A stretch of DNA of 64,000 nucleotides from Prevotellaceae bacterium UBA2852 (GCA_002350855.1 DEFM01000001.1:608-64607); one strand, 5' to 3'. Positions 16,076 through 26,356 are shown, counted from the stretch's first letter. The notes: generated by a model from the sequence alone, not told the origin. Program-made: numbers and translations.

Positions 16076-17459
16076 GAATGTCCGGATAGAAGCTGTCGCA
16101 GCAGAAGGGAAAGCCCTTGCTCATGTTGACGAGAAAGTGGTTTTCGTGCCCTATGTTGTACCTGGCGATGTGGTTGACCTTCAGGTGAAGAAGAAAAAGC
16201 ACAGCTATATGGAAGCCGTGGCAGTGAAGATTCATGAATACTCTCCTCTAAGGGATGAGCCATTCTGCCGCCATTTCGGGATTTGTGGAGGATGTAAGTG
16301 GCAGTGCCTGAAATATGAGGAACAACTGCGTGCGAAACAGCAACAAGTGGTTGATAATTTGCAGCGTATTGGAAAAATTGAATTGCCGGAGATTTCCCCG
16401 ATTCTTGGAAGTCGCCTCACTAAGGCTTACCGCAACAAACTGGAGTTCGGATTCAGTGACAAGCGTTGGCTAACCGAGGATGAAATCCGTAGCAATACTG
16501 AATACAGCAATAAAGATGCGGTGGGTTTCCACATTACAGGAGCGTTCGACAAGATTCTTGACATTACCGAGTGTCATCTTATGGATGATATCAACAATAG
16601 AATCCGCAATGACATCCGTGAATACGCATTAGAGCATGAACTTACATTTTACGACCTCCGTGAAAACAAGGGTTTGCTGCGAAGCCTGATGATTCGAACC
16701 AGCAATACAGGTGAACTTATGTTCCTTGTGCAGTTCCGTATTGAGAATAAGGAAGAGAAGCAACAGGCGATGGCACTTATGCAGCATCTGGCCGACACTT
16801 TCCCTGAAATCACGTCTTTGTTGTATGTAGATAACCATAAGTGTAACGATACTTTTGCAGACCAACCAGTTCATGTGTTCAAGGGACAGGATCATATCTT
16901 TGAGGAGATGGAGAGTCTCCGTTTCAAGGTAGGTCCAAAGTCCTTCTATCAGACAAATACAGAACAGGCTTATGAACTCTATAAGGTTGCCCGTAGCTTT
17001 GCAGCCCTTACAGGCAACGAACTCGTCTATGACCTTTACACGGGAACAGGCACTATCGCGAATTTTGTGGCACGTAGTGCAAGGCAAGTTATAGGAATAG
17101 AATATGTGCCTGAAGCCATAGAGGATGCCAAGGTTAACTCGCAGATAAACGGAATTGAGAATACTCTCTTCTACGCAGGTGATATGAAGGATATCCTCAA
17201 CAGAGAGTTTATTGAGAAGCATGGACGTCCGGATGTGATTATTACCGATCCTCCACGTGCAGGAATGCATCAGGATGTAATCGACACGATTCTGTTCGCA
17301 GCCCCTCTCCGTATAGTATATGTAAGTTGTAACCCAGCGACCCAGGCGCGTGACCTTAACTTGCTGGATGCGAACTACAAGGTTGTAAAAGTACAGCCAG
17401 TGGATATGTTCCCGCATACTCAGCATGTGGAAAATGTGGTTTTACTTGAAAAAAGATAA
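16053..17459 (+). CDS. rlmD: 23S rRNA (uracil-C5)-methyltransferase RlmD-like
   Basis: A 468-residue RumA/RlmD-type enzyme. An N-terminal TRAM domain (~1-60) is followed by the iron-sulfur cysteines Cys72, Cys78, Cys81 and Cys85 (FCRHFGICGGCKWQC), then the SAM-binding motif YDLYTGTGTIANF and the catalytic Cys in VYVSCNPATQARDL. It methylates C5 of a uridine in 23S rRNA; the assignment as RlmD rather than RlmC is by general family, not by activity. It overlaps the upstream membrane protein by 23 bases and lies 6 bases before the next synthase. Confidence 0.9.
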   Translation: MKKLPLIENVRIEAVAAEGKALAHVDEKVVFVPYVVPGDVVDLQVKKKKHSYMEAVAVKIHEYSPLRDEPFCRHFGICGGCKWQCLKYEEQLRAKQQQVVDNLQRIGKIELPEISPILGSRLTKAYRNKLEFGFSDKRWLTEDEIRSNTEYSNKDAVGFHITGAFDKILDITECHLMDDINNRIRNDIREYALEHELTFYDLRENKGLLRSLMIRTSNTGELMFLVQFRIENKEEKQQAMALMQHLADTFPEITSLLYVDNHKCNDTFADQPVHVFKGQDHIFEEMESLRFKVGPKSFYQTNTEQAYELYKVARSFAALTGNELVYDLYTGTGTIANFVARSARQVIGIEYVPEAIEDAKVNSQINGIENTLFYAGDMKDILNREFIEKHGRPDVIITDPPRAGMHQDVIDTILFAAPLRIVYVSCNPATQARDLNLLDANYKVVKVQPVDMFPHTQHVENVVLLEKR

Positions 17460-17465
17460 TACACT

Positions 17466-18347
17466 ATGGCACAAATCTATACAGTACGTCAAAGTTCCGA
17501 GTTGATGACATTCCTAATGGAGAATGTTCCTGGAATGAACCGAACCAAGGCAAAGCAGTTGCTGAGTAAGCAGATGGTTTCTGTCGACAAAGTAATTAAC
17601 ACCAAGTTCAATGCGCCTTTGCGTGAGGGGCAGAGAGTTGAGATTGCCCGTCGCGGAAACGAACATTCACTGCGCAATCCATTTGTGAGAATAGTGTATG
17701 AAGACCCACATCTCGTGGTCGTGGACAAAGCGGAGGGTATACTTACCAATGCACCGCTAGACGGTAGGGAGAATTCAGTGAAACGTATTCTGGATCAGTA
17801 TTTCCAGCGTGAGAGCCGTAGGCTTAGTGCGCATACGGTTCACCGTCTTGACCGCTATACTTCGGGACTAATGATATTTGCTAAACGCCGGGATGTTCAG
17901 CAGATATTCATAGACCGCTGGCAGGAACTTATTGCAGACCGCCGCTATGTGGCTCTTGTGGAAGGTGTGATGGAGAAGAAGCAGGGAACAGTGGCTTCAT
18001 GGCTTAAGGACAACAAGGTGTTTATGACATATAGCAGCCCATACGACAATGGTGGTAAATATGCTGTAACACACTATCGTACGCTAGAAACAGCGCCACA
18101 CTGCACCCTCGTGGAATGTAAACTTGAAACGGGACGAAAGAACCAAATCCGTGTACATATGCAACAGTTACAGCATTCTGTGGTTGGTGACCTGAAATAC
18201 GGTGCAACAACTGATCCAATTGGCAGAGTCTGTCTGCATGCATATAAACTCCAGTTCTGGCATCCCGTTACGCATGAACTGCTGAATTTTGAAACTCCTG
18301 TTCCGCAGAAATTTCTCGATGTGCTATCAGGTCGCACTAATTTATAA
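17466..18347 (+). CDS. RluA family pseudouridine synthase
   Basis: A 293-residue protein with an N-terminal S4-like RNA-binding segment (MNRTKAKQLLSKQMVSVDK), the RluA domain with catalytic Asp in HRLDRYTSGLMIFAK, and GRKNQIRVHMQQL later. It isomerises uridines in rRNA or tRNA; which site cannot be said. It follows rlmD by 6 bases, forming an rRNA modification pair. Confidence 0.92.
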   Translation: MAQIYTVRQSSELMTFLMENVPGMNRTKAKQLLSKQMVSVDKVINTKFNAPLREGQRVEIARRGNEHSLRNPFVRIVYEDPHLVVVDKAEGILTNAPLDGRENSVKRILDQYFQRESRRLSAHTVHRLDRYTSGLMIFAKRRDVQQIFIDRWQELIADRRYVALVEGVMEKKQGTVASWLKDNKVFMTYSSPYDNGGKYAVTHYRTLETAPHCTLVECKLETGRKNQIRVHMQQLQHSVVGDLKYGATTDPIGRVCLHAYKLQFWHPVTHELLNFETPVPQKFLDVLSGRTNL

Positions 18348-18354
18348 TTTATAA

Positions 18355-18387
18355 TTTGTCATTTAAATTATTTTTTTCGTACCTTTG
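18355..18387 (+). promoter_or_regulatory. Promoter of prs
   Basis: TTTG (18355-18358), 21 bases, TACCTTTG (18380-18387), followed ~30 bases later by the prs start codon. Confidence 0.8.
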
Positions 18388-18417
18388 CATTGGATTTCAT
18401 AACCTCTAATAATCCTC

Positions 18418-19356
18418 ATGAGCGAATTACGACCATTCAAGGTGTTTTCCGGCACCAAATCCCGCTATCTTGCTGAACGTATCTGTCAGCATTTGGGATG
18501 TCCGCTTGGCAATATGATTATCACACACTTTGCCGACGGTGAGTTTGCAGTTAGTTTTGAAGAATCCATCCGTGGAAACGATGTGTTCTTAGTACAGTCA
18601 ACCTTCCCAAATAGCGACAATCTGATGGAGCTGCTCCTCATGATTGATGCAGCAAAACGTGCAAGCGCCCGTAGTATAATTGCTGTTTGTCCGTATTTCG
18701 GCTGGGCACGTCAAGACCGCAAGGATAAACCACGTGTGAGCATCGGCGCAAAACTGGTTGCTGACATGCTTGGAGTCGCAGGTATAAACCGACTCATAAC
18801 CATGGACCTTCACGCAGACCAGATTCAGGGTTTCTTTGATGTACCGGTAGATCACCTTTACGGTTCACTCGTCCTCATTGATTATATTGAATCCCTTCAT
18901 CTTGATGATCTTGTAATTGCAACTCCTGATGCCGGTGGTTCGAAACGAGCAGCTCTCTACAGCAAAAAACTGGGTGTGCCTCTTGTTCTCTGCAATAAGG
19001 TTCGTGCACGTGCAAATGTGGTCAGCAGTATTCAGATTATCGGAGATGTTGAGGGAAAGAATGTAGTGCTTGTGGACGATATTGTCGACACTGCTGGCAC
19101 TATAACAAAAGCCGCTGACGAAATGCTTCGTGCCGGTGCCAAGAGCGTGCGTGCAGTAGCAAGCCATTGTGTGATGAGCGACCCTGCAAGCGACAGGGTA
19201 GAGGCAAGTGCCCTGGAAGAAGTAATCTTTACGGATTCTATCCCATACGCTCAGAAAACAGCAAAGGTAAAGCAACTGTCTGTAGCAGAGATGTTCGCAA
19301 GAGCGATACGTTGCGTTGAAAGCGATAATTCCGTAAGCGAAGCGTTCGAATTTTAA
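18418..19356 (+). CDS. prs: Ribose-phosphate pyrophosphokinase
   Basis: A 312-residue PRPP synthetase. It contains FKVFSGTKSRYLAERIC, the ATP loop region CPYFGWARQDRKDKPR, the ribose-5-phosphate site and the PRPP signature VVLVDDIVDTAGTITKAAD. It makes PRPP from ribose 5-phosphate and ATP, feeding purine, pyrimidine, histidine and NAD synthesis, including purB and the his genes in this window. It is transcribed from its own promoter and ends at a hairpin. Confidence 0.97.
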   Translation: MSELRPFKVFSGTKSRYLAERICQHLGCPLGNMIITHFADGEFAVSFEESIRGNDVFLVQSTFPNSDNLMELLLMIDAAKRASARSIIAVCPYFGWARQDRKDKPRVSIGAKLVADMLGVAGINRLITMDLHADQIQGFFDVPVDHLYGSLVLIDYIESLHLDDLVIATPDAGGSKRAALYSKKLGVPLVLCNKVRARANVVSSIQIIGDVEGKNVVLVDDIVDTAGTITKAADEMLRAGAKSVRAVASHCVMSDPASDRVEASALEEVIFTDSIPYAQKTAKVKQLSVAEMFARAIRCVESDNSVSEAFEF

Positions 19357-19379
19357 TTCAAATAATAACAAAATAGAAG

Positions 19380-19416
19380 AGTTAACTTTGAATATTATTC
19401 AGGGTTAACTTTTTTT
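19380..19416 (+). terminator. Terminator of prs
   Basis: A 7-bp stem (AGTTAAC / GTTAACT) continued inside by GAAT/ATTC, followed by a run of seven T residues. Confidence 0.85.
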
Positions 19417-19513
19417 ATATGAGATAATGTCGTATTTCTGTGCATTTTTACGTAACTTCGCACGGAAATATATAATCTAAAAAAATATCATTACAACAGA
19501 AATAATCTTAGAA

Positions 19514-20950
19514 ATGAAAAAACTACTTTTATTGTTGCTTGTATCAGCAATGTCGTTTGAAATCAATGCTCAGACAAATGACGATCCTGTAATTATGCAT
19601 ATCAATGGCAACGCAATTACTCGTAGTGAGTTTGAATACTCTTTCAACAAGAATAATTCGGACGGTGTACTTGATAAGAAGGGACTTGAAGAGTATGTTG
19701 ATTTGTTTATTAATTTCAAACTGAAGGTTGAGGCTGCAAAAGCTGCCGGCATCGATACAATGGCCTCTATCCGTAAGGAACTTGACGGATATCGTGAACA
19801 GATGGTGATGCAGGACCTTGTAGACAGCAACTATATTGAAGCTGAAGCTCGTAAGGTTTATGATGCTACTGCAAAACGTTTCGAAGGACAGGATTTGCTC
19901 CAGGGACGTCATATATTTGTATATCTCCCACAGAATGCAGATGCTACGGCACAGACAAAGGCTAAGGCAAAGATTGACTCTTTGTATTCCGTTTTACTTG
20001 CAGGAGCAGATTTTGAGGAAATAGCACGCAACTACAGTGAAGATAAGCAGTCGGCAGTCAAAGGCGGTAGCCTTGGTGAATTTGCCAAAGGTATGATGAT
20101 ACCTGACTTTGAGAAAGCTGCTTATGCACTTAAGGTCGGTGAAGTGTCAAAGCCTGTTCAGACAACAGTTGGTTGGCATATTATCCGCATAGATGACCGC
20201 CATCCGTTCCGCCCTTATGAATATCACAGAGCTGACATCCTGAAATTTCTTGACCAAAGAGGAGTTCGTGAAGCGTCAGCCAATGCTATGGTCGATTCCC
20301 TTGCCAAGAAAAATGGTGTTACCCGTTCTGAAGTGATTAAGCGTATGTATGCGGATATTATATTAAAAGACGCTGATACCAGATATCTTGCACAGGAGTA
20401 TTATGACGGTACATTGATGTATGAAATCAGCAAAACTCAGATATGGGACAAGGCTGCTGCCGACACACTTGGATTGCAGCGCTATTTCGAGCAGCATCGC
20501 AGCGATTATGCATGGACAGATCCTCATTTCAGAGGAATTGTAATACACGCTAAAGACAAGAAGACATTGGCTGCGGCTAAGAAACTTACCAAGAAGGTTA
20601 AGTATGAAGACTGGGCTACTACAATTGTCAAGGCTCTTAATAACGACAGTGTTAAGTTGGTCCGCATAGACCGCGGTATTTTCAAACCAGGTGACAGTAA
20701 GGCTGTGGACAAATTTGTATTCAAGACAACAAAGGAGTTTACACCAATGAAGGATTATCCTTTCACTGATGTTCTTGGTAAAAGCCTGAAAGCACCAGAA
20801 ACATATGCTGATGTCAAAGCTTTGGTTACAGCTGATTATCAGGCAGCATGTGAGCGTGAATGGGTTGAGGAACTGCGCAAGACTTATACCTTCAGCGTTG
20901 ATGAAGATGTGCTTCGTACGGTGAATGCGCATGGTGATAAGGAAAAGTAA
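19514..20950 (+). CDS. Periplasmic peptidyl-prolyl isomerase, PpiC/SurA type (first copy)
   Basis: A 478-residue exported protein with signal peptide ending SFEINAQ. A SurA-like helical N-domain (~24-120) is followed by one parvulin domain (~124-225) with GRHIFVY, YSEDKQSAVKGGSLGEF and VGWHIIRIDDRHP. The remaining C-terminal half is helical and less conserved. It should be a folding factor for outer-membrane proteins. It lies 26 bases before a second SurA-like gene and heads an outer-membrane biogenesis run. Confidence 0.88.
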   Translation: MKKLLLLLLVSAMSFEINAQTNDDPVIMHINGNAITRSEFEYSFNKNNSDGVLDKKGLEEYVDLFINFKLKVEAAKAAGIDTMASIRKELDGYREQMVMQDLVDSNYIEAEARKVYDATAKRFEGQDLLQGRHIFVYLPQNADATAQTKAKAKIDSLYSVLLAGADFEEIARNYSEDKQSAVKGGSLGEFAKGMMIPDFEKAAYALKVGEVSKPVQTTVGWHIIRIDDRHPFRPYEYHRADILKFLDQRGVREASANAMVDSLAKKNGVTRSEVIKRMYADIILKDADTRYLAQEYYDGTLMYEISKTQIWDKAAADTLGLQRYFEQHRSDYAWTDPHFRGIVIHAKDKKTLAAAKKLTKKVKYEDWATTIVKALNNDSVKLVRIDRGIFKPGDSKAVDKFVFKTTKEFTPMKDYPFTDVLGKSLKAPETYADVKALVTADYQAACEREWVEELRKTYTFSVDEDVLRTVNAHGDKEK

Positions 20951-20976
20951 GAATTTTGACAAACACATTCTTTATT

Positions 20977-22353
20977 ATGAATTATAAGTTAAGCCTTAGA
21001 TACATATTCTTCATTTTTGGTCTGTTGCTCTTTATGCCTGAAATGCAAGCGCAGAGCAATGTGATAGATGAGGTTATTTGGGTGGTAGGTGACGAGCCTA
21101 TTCTCAAATCCGACGTGGAACAGATGCGTATTGAGGCTCAATCAATGGGACAGCGCATAGACGGTGATCCGTATTGTGTTATTCCAGAACAGCTTGCTGT
21201 GCAAAAACTGTTTCTCCACCAGGCTGCCATAGACAGTGTGGAGGTAACTGATGCACAGGTGCTTCAGAGTGTGGAGAAACGACTCAATTTCTATATTCAG
21301 CAGTTGGGTTCAAAAGAGAAAATGGAAGAGTATTTTGGCAAAACATCATTGCAAATACGAGAGCAGCTCTTCGAACTGGTGAAGAATGAAATGATAATTG
21401 ATGAGGTTAGAGACAATCTCATGGAAAATGTGAAGGTGACCCCTGCTCAAGTGAGACGTTTCCTTGCAGAATTACCTGAAGACAGTATTCCTTTTGTCCC
21501 GACACAACTCGAAGTGCAGATACTTGTGCGTAAGCCGCAAATAGCCAAAGAGGAAATAGACAGAATAAAGAACCTCTTACGTGACATCACCGAACAGGTG
21601 AATACTGGTAAGGCTCAATTCTCTACTATGGCTCTGCGCTACAGTGAGGACCGTGCAAGTGCATCCCGAGGTGGTGAATTGGGATTCTCTTTACGTAGCG
21701 ATTTCGTTCCTGAGTTCTCTGCCGTGGCATTTAACCTGACAGATCCCAAAACTGTGTCTAAAATTGTTGAGACAGAATTCGGTTTCCATATTATTCAAAT
21801 GATAGAAAAACGCGGAGATCGTGTGAATTTCCGCCACATCCTGATGCGTCCGCGTGTAAGTGACGAGGCATTGACCAATACTCTTGCACAGATGGATTCA
21901 ATAATGGATGGAGTGGATAAAAAAGAATATACTTTTGAGGAGGCTGTCGCCCATGTTTCCGAAGACAAGGATACAAGAGCAAACTACGGAATCATGGTGA
22001 ACAGAAATAGAGAGAGTGATCTCTATGGAACACCTTCTTTTGAGATGAAGGATCTTCCGTCTGAAGTTGCTAGAGAAGTGGCTAATCTTAAAGAAGGAGC
22101 GTACAGCAAGCCATTTATCATGGTGGATGAAAGTGGCAAGGAAGTGGTTGCGGTAGTCAAGCTGAAAAGTCGTGTGAATGGTCACAGAGCCACGATGCAG
22201 GATGACTATCAGACTTTGCAGAATGCTCTTGTCGCAAAACTCAAAGAGGAAAAAGTGGGAAAATGGATTCGCGAAATGCAGAAGAAGACTTATGTTAGAA
22301 TCAATGAGGAATGGCGTGATTGCGAATTCAAATATCCTGGTTGGATAAAGTAG
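20977..22353 (+). CDS. surA: Periplasmic peptidyl-prolyl isomerase, SurA-like (second copy)
   Basis: A 458-residue protein with signal peptide to ~28 (MPEMQAQ), a SurA N-domain beginning NVIDEVIWVVGDEPILKSDV, and two parvulin modules, the first with RYSEDRASASRGGELGFS and the second beginning NFRHILMRP. The pattern of a SurA N-domain plus two parvulin units is the SurA layout, so it likely chaperones unfolded porins such as the OmpA protein downstream. I used the ATG at 20977; the frame also opens seven codons upstream at a TTG. Confidence 0.88.
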   Translation: MNYKLSLRYIFFIFGLLLFMPEMQAQSNVIDEVIWVVGDEPILKSDVEQMRIEAQSMGQRIDGDPYCVIPEQLAVQKLFLHQAAIDSVEVTDAQVLQSVEKRLNFYIQQLGSKEKMEEYFGKTSLQIREQLFELVKNEMIIDEVRDNLMENVKVTPAQVRRFLAELPEDSIPFVPTQLEVQILVRKPQIAKEEIDRIKNLLRDITEQVNTGKAQFSTMALRYSEDRASASRGGELGFSLRSDFVPEFSAVAFNLTDPKTVSKIVETEFGFHIIQMIEKRGDRVNFRHILMRPRVSDEALTNTLAQMDSIMDGVDKKEYTFEEAVAHVSEDKDTRANYGIMVNRNRESDLYGTPSFEMKDLPSEVAREVANLKEGAYSKPFIMVDESGKEVVAVVKLKSRVNGHRATMQDDYQTLQNALVAKLKEEKVGKWIREMQKKTYVRINEEWRDCEFKYPGWIK

Positions 22354-22372
22354 GCATCAGTTCATTATTTTT

Positions 22373-24022
22373 ATGGCTTCAAGCAGAAAAGCTACATATA
22401 CAGGTTTGGGCAGAAAATGGATTTGTTTCATTGTCTGCCTGATTTCTGCATGTATTGTAGTTGCAGCCATTCCTGACGATAAGCCTAAACGTAAGAAAAG
22501 TGATTCGCGTATTCACTTGATTCACTCCGATGTTTTATATAAGAACTGGCAAGACCCACGTGCGGAAGTTCTCGTGGGGCACGTGAAGCTAAGTCATGAG
22601 GGAGTACTCCTTGACTGCGACAGCGCAAAATTCTATAGAGAGGACAACTCGTTTGATGCATTTGGTCATGTGGTAATGATTCAGGGAGATACGCTAAAAC
22701 TGACATGTGACTCTTTGTACTACGATGGCTACGAAATGAAAGCTCGTGCACGCAGTAGGGTAAAGCTTTATCACAATAATTCTCTACTCGTTACGGAAAA
22801 TCTTGATTACGACCGTATTTACGATGTGGGAATGTATGTGGATGGAGGAACTCTTTACGATGACGACAATGTGCTGGTTTCTGATTGGGGACAATACACA
22901 CCGTCGCTCCATGAAGCGTTCTTTACAGATAATGTACAGCTTACGAATCCGAAATTCACACTTGTCTCGGACACTCTTTACTATTACACGGATACCGAAC
23001 GTGCAAGGATATTATCTCCTACAAATATTACTTCGAACGATGGTACATTTGTCTATGGTGAACGTGGAGACTATGATACGAAGACAGGTAAAGCCAACTT
23101 GATGGATCGCTCATATATAATCAAAGATATGCGCAAAATAGTTGGCGACAGTCTTTACAGTGACAAGGAAGCAGGTATAGATGAAGCCTTCGGAAATGTA
23201 ATCATTACTGATGATGAGAACCAAATGGCTCTGACTGGCAATTATTGTAAATACTATGAATTAACAGGTGATGCAGTAGCCACAGACAGTGCTTTGGCAA
23301 TGGAGTTCTCCTCCCCTGACACTCTCTATATCCATGCTGACACTTTGAAGATGTTTACATTTAATATGAACACGGATTCGGTTTATCGTAATCTTCATGC
23401 CTACAATCATGTGAGAATATATCGTACGGATGTGCAGGGCGTGTGTGACTCGTTGGTTTCGCTGGAACTGGATTCATGTACATATATGTATGGCCAGCCT
23501 ATTCTTTGGAATGAGCAGCAGCAGGTTTTCGGAGAAGAGATAAGAATTTACAATAACGACAGCACGATTGACTGGATACATGTCATCAATCAGGCTATGA
23601 CAATAGAACGTTTGGACTCTGTGCGTTATAACCAGGTTGCGTCAAAGGAAATGTTCAGTTATTTTGTCAATGGTGAAATTGTCCGTAATGAAGCACATGG
23701 CAATGTTTATGTGACATATTATATAGATGAAGATAACGGTAATCCAATAGGAATGAATTATACCGAAACCACCAAGATGAAGATGTACCTAAACAACCGG
23801 AAGGTGGAAAAGATCTGGATGGCAGCAGCAACAGGAACGACTTATCCTCCGCTGAAAATTCCGTTAGAGAAGAAATATCTGGCAAACTTTGCGTGGTTTG
23901 ACTATATACGGCCACTTAACAAAGACGATGTTTTTGTATGGAGAGGAAAAGATTCAAAGAATATCTTGAAGAAAACAGAAACGAGAAAAGTTCCAATTCA
24001 AAGGCTGGGGGAAATCAAATAG
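22373..24022 (+). CDS. OstA-like protein (LptA/LptD N-domain type)
   Basis: A 549-residue exported protein with an N-terminal signal/anchor (~15-33), then successive OstA beta-jellyroll repeats such as LVGHVKLSHEGVLLDCDSAKF, FGHVVMIQGDTLKLTCDSL and FGNVIITDDENQMALTG. OstA-like proteins bind the lipid A part of lipopolysaccharide and help carry it across the periplasm. Bacteroidetes place this protein after the SurA pair, as here (19 bases from the stop upstream). The C-terminal basic tail is low in conservation. Confidence 0.85.
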   Translation: MASSRKATYTGLGRKWICFIVCLISACIVVAAIPDDKPKRKKSDSRIHLIHSDVLYKNWQDPRAEVLVGHVKLSHEGVLLDCDSAKFYREDNSFDAFGHVVMIQGDTLKLTCDSLYYDGYEMKARARSRVKLYHNNSLLVTENLDYDRIYDVGMYVDGGTLYDDDNVLVSDWGQYTPSLHEAFFTDNVQLTNPKFTLVSDTLYYYTDTERARILSPTNITSNDGTFVYGERGDYDTKTGKANLMDRSYIIKDMRKIVGDSLYSDKEAGIDEAFGNVIITDDENQMALTGNYCKYYELTGDAVATDSALAMEFSSPDTLYIHADTLKMFTFNMNTDSVYRNLHAYNHVRIYRTDVQGVCDSLVSLELDSCTYMYGQPILWNEQQQVFGEEIRIYNNDSTIDWIHVINQAMTIERLDSVRYNQVASKEMFSYFVNGEIVRNEAHGNVYVTYYIDEDNGNPIGMNYTETTKMKMYLNNRKVEKIWMAAATGTTYPPLKIPLEKKYLANFAWFDYIRPLNKDDVFVWRGKDSKNILKKTETRKVPIQRLGEIK

Positions 24023-24091
24023 CGAAATCACCAGTTGCGAAAGTTAATACTAAACAGAATTAATAATACATTCTAAAATACACTTTTTACC

Positions 24092-24385
24092 ATGGGAATG
24101 TTTACTGTACGAAAGCCCAGAGGTTTTCAGCACAATTACATATATTACGACCCTCGCAAGGAAAAACTTGCAAAAATTGAGGAAAACGCCAAACGAGAGT
24201 TGGGATTGCTACCTCCTAAGGAATTTTCACCTGAAGATATCCGTGGAAAGTTCGTAGGTGCAACCAAACATCTGCGAAAACGCAAAGAAAGCAAGCGTAA
24301 ACCACTGGCAAACGGAATTCTGGTGATGATAATCATTGCTTTGCTCTTATTGGCAAAGTATCTCTATACAGGCAAGGTTTTCTGA
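24092..24385 (+). CDS. Small conserved membrane protein between OstA-like gene and mutL
   Basis: A 97-residue protein with a charged N-terminal ~75 residues (YIYYDPRKEKLAKIEENAKR, FSPEDIRGKF) and one C-terminal membrane segment (GILVMIIIALLLLAKYLY). It is found next to mutL in related genomes, as far as I recall; its function is unknown. The topology suggests a tail-anchored inner-membrane protein. Confidence 0.7.
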   Translation: MGMFTVRKPRGFQHNYIYYDPRKEKLAKIEENAKRELGLLPPKEFSPEDIRGKFVGATKHLRKRKESKRKPLANGILVMIIIALLLLAKYLYTGKVF

Positions 24386-24448
24386 TTTTTTTCGTAATAA
24401 GTGTCGTTTAAATAGTATTAAGTTAGTTCATTCGTACATTAATTATAT

Positions 24449-26356
24449 ATGGAAGACATTATTCATCTTCTACCAGATTCGGTTGCCAATCAAATTGCAG
24501 CAGGTGAGGTGGTTCAGCGTCCAGCTTCTATTGTCAAGGAAATGATGGAGAATTCCATTGATGCCGATGCGACAGAGGTACAGGTGCTGATAACCGATGG
24601 GGGAAAGACCTGTGTGCAGATTATTGACAATGGTAAGGGTATGTCTGAAACTGATGCAAGAATGTCTTTCGAACGTCATGCGACCAGTAAAATTAATAAG
24701 GCAACTGATTTGTATGATCTCCACACGATGGGATTCCGCGGAGAAGCACTCGCTTCAATTGCTGCTGTCGCACAAATTGACTTGAAAACACGAAGGGCTG
24801 AAGACGAACTGGGAACACATATAGAAATAGCAGGGTCGCGTGTTGAACGTCAGGAGCCTGTGGCGTGCGCTGTAGGTAGTAACTTCTCTGTCAGAAACCT
24901 TTTCTACAATATACCAGCACGTCGAAAGTTCCTCAAGACTAATCAAACGGAACTTAACAATATAGTTTCTGATTTTCAGCGTATAGCACTTGTCTATCCG
25001 TCAATATCTTTCACTCTTGTTCATAATGGAACAGAGGTGTTTAAGTTGAGGAGTACAACTCTAAGACAGAGGATTGTAGATGTTTTTGGAAAGAAAATCA
25101 ACGAATCGCTGCTTCCAGTTGAAGTTGATACGTCTTTAGTAAGAATCTCTGGTTATGTTGCTACACCTGAAACTTCACGAAAGAAAGGATCAAATCAGTT
25201 CTTCTTTGTAAACGGACGCTATATGCGTCATCCGTACTTTCATAGTGCTGTGATGCATGCCTATGAAAACCTGATCCCTGCAGGAGAGCAAGTTTCATAT
25301 TTCCTCTATATCTCTGTCCCCACAGATACGATTGATGTTAATGTCCATCCAACAAAGACTGAGATAAAGTTCGATAATGAACAGCCTATATGGCAGGTGA
25401 TTGCTGCTGCAGTGAAAGAGGCTTTGGGAAAATACAGCAGCGTGCCAACGATAGATTTTGATACTGTGGATCGCCCTGATATTCCAGTTGCGGGAGTGGG
25501 GAATACTGTGGTAAAGTTGCCTGAAAGCAATGCATCTGCATACAATCCATTCCATTCTCAGCGTCCTTCTTATAAACCCCAATCTACCGAATGGGAAAAA
25601 CTGTATAAGGGATTAGAGACGTTTGAACGTGATAAGAACGAAAGCAAACCAAAAATTGATAGCCTTGTCAGACCGGAAGAGGAATATGTTCTCGATAGTT
25701 TGCTGAACCGCTCGCAGGAATCGCAACAATCCTCTATCTGGAATACTGAAACAGACAAACAGGAAGATTTTAAGAGTGAGTTTGCAGATGTGGCGCAATG
25801 TCCGCATTTCCAATATAAAGGCAAATATATTATCACTCCTTCCATACATGGTGTCCTTGTGGTTGACCAGCATCGTGCGCACGTGCGCGTGCTATACGAT
25901 ACATATTTAAATAAGATAGCTAATCATAGCCATGTGACGCAGGGATTACTCTTCCCGGAAATAGTCCAGTTTACTACCAAGGAGGCTCTATGTGTTGACA
26001 ATATCTTCTCAACACTCGAAAGTCTAGGTTTCGATATCTCAAATCTGGGAGGAGGCTCTTATAGCATAAATGGAGTACCAAATGATATAGAAGGACTTAA
26101 TCCCACTACATTGTTACATGATCTTGTCTATGCTGCTCTTGAACATGGCGAAGTCATCAGCGATGAGGTTAATCAGGCCGTTGCTCTTGCAATGGCACAA
26201 TCTGCTGCGATTGTCTATGGACAAGTCTTAACAGATGAAGAAATTGTTAAATTATTAGAACAATTATTCCAATTGTCTACTCCTTTAAGGACTCCAGACG
26301 GGAAAATAGTCTTCACAGTGATAGAACATAGGAACATAGAGAAGATGTTCAATTGA
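24449..26356 (+). CDS. mutL: DNA mismatch repair protein MutL
   Basis: A 635-residue GHKL ATPase. The N-terminal domain has LPDSVANQIAAGEVVQRPAS, VQIIDNGKGMSETDA and the TMGFRGEALASIAAVA motif; the C-terminal dimerisation domain is present (PHFQYKGKYIITPSIHGVLV onward). It links MutS recognition to strand removal. The CxHxR and DQHA(x)2E(x)4E endonuclease motifs need a closer look: VVDQHRAHVRVLYDTYL has DQHRAHVRV rather than DQHAxxE, so nicking activity may be absent. Confidence 0.95.
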   Translation: MEDIIHLLPDSVANQIAAGEVVQRPASIVKEMMENSIDADATEVQVLITDGGKTCVQIIDNGKGMSETDARMSFERHATSKINKATDLYDLHTMGFRGEALASIAAVAQIDLKTRRAEDELGTHIEIAGSRVERQEPVACAVGSNFSVRNLFYNIPARRKFLKTNQTELNNIVSDFQRIALVYPSISFTLVHNGTEVFKLRSTTLRQRIVDVFGKKINESLLPVEVDTSLVRISGYVATPETSRKKGSNQFFFVNGRYMRHPYFHSAVMHAYENLIPAGEQVSYFLYISVPTDTIDVNVHPTKTEIKFDNEQPIWQVIAAAVKEALGKYSSVPTIDFDTVDRPDIPVAGVGNTVVKLPESNASAYNPFHSQRPSYKPQSTEWEKLYKGLETFERDKNESKPKIDSLVRPEEEYVLDSLLNRSQESQQSSIWNTETDKQEDFKSEFADVAQCPHFQYKGKYIITPSIHGVLVVDQHRAHVRVLYDTYLNKIANHSHVTQGLLFPEIVQFTTKEALCVDNIFSTLESLGFDISNLGGGSYSINGVPNDIEGLNPTTLLHDLVYAALEHGEVISDEVNQAVALAMAQSAAIVYGQVLTDEEIVKLLEQLFQLSTPLRTPDGKIVFTVIEHRNIEKMFN

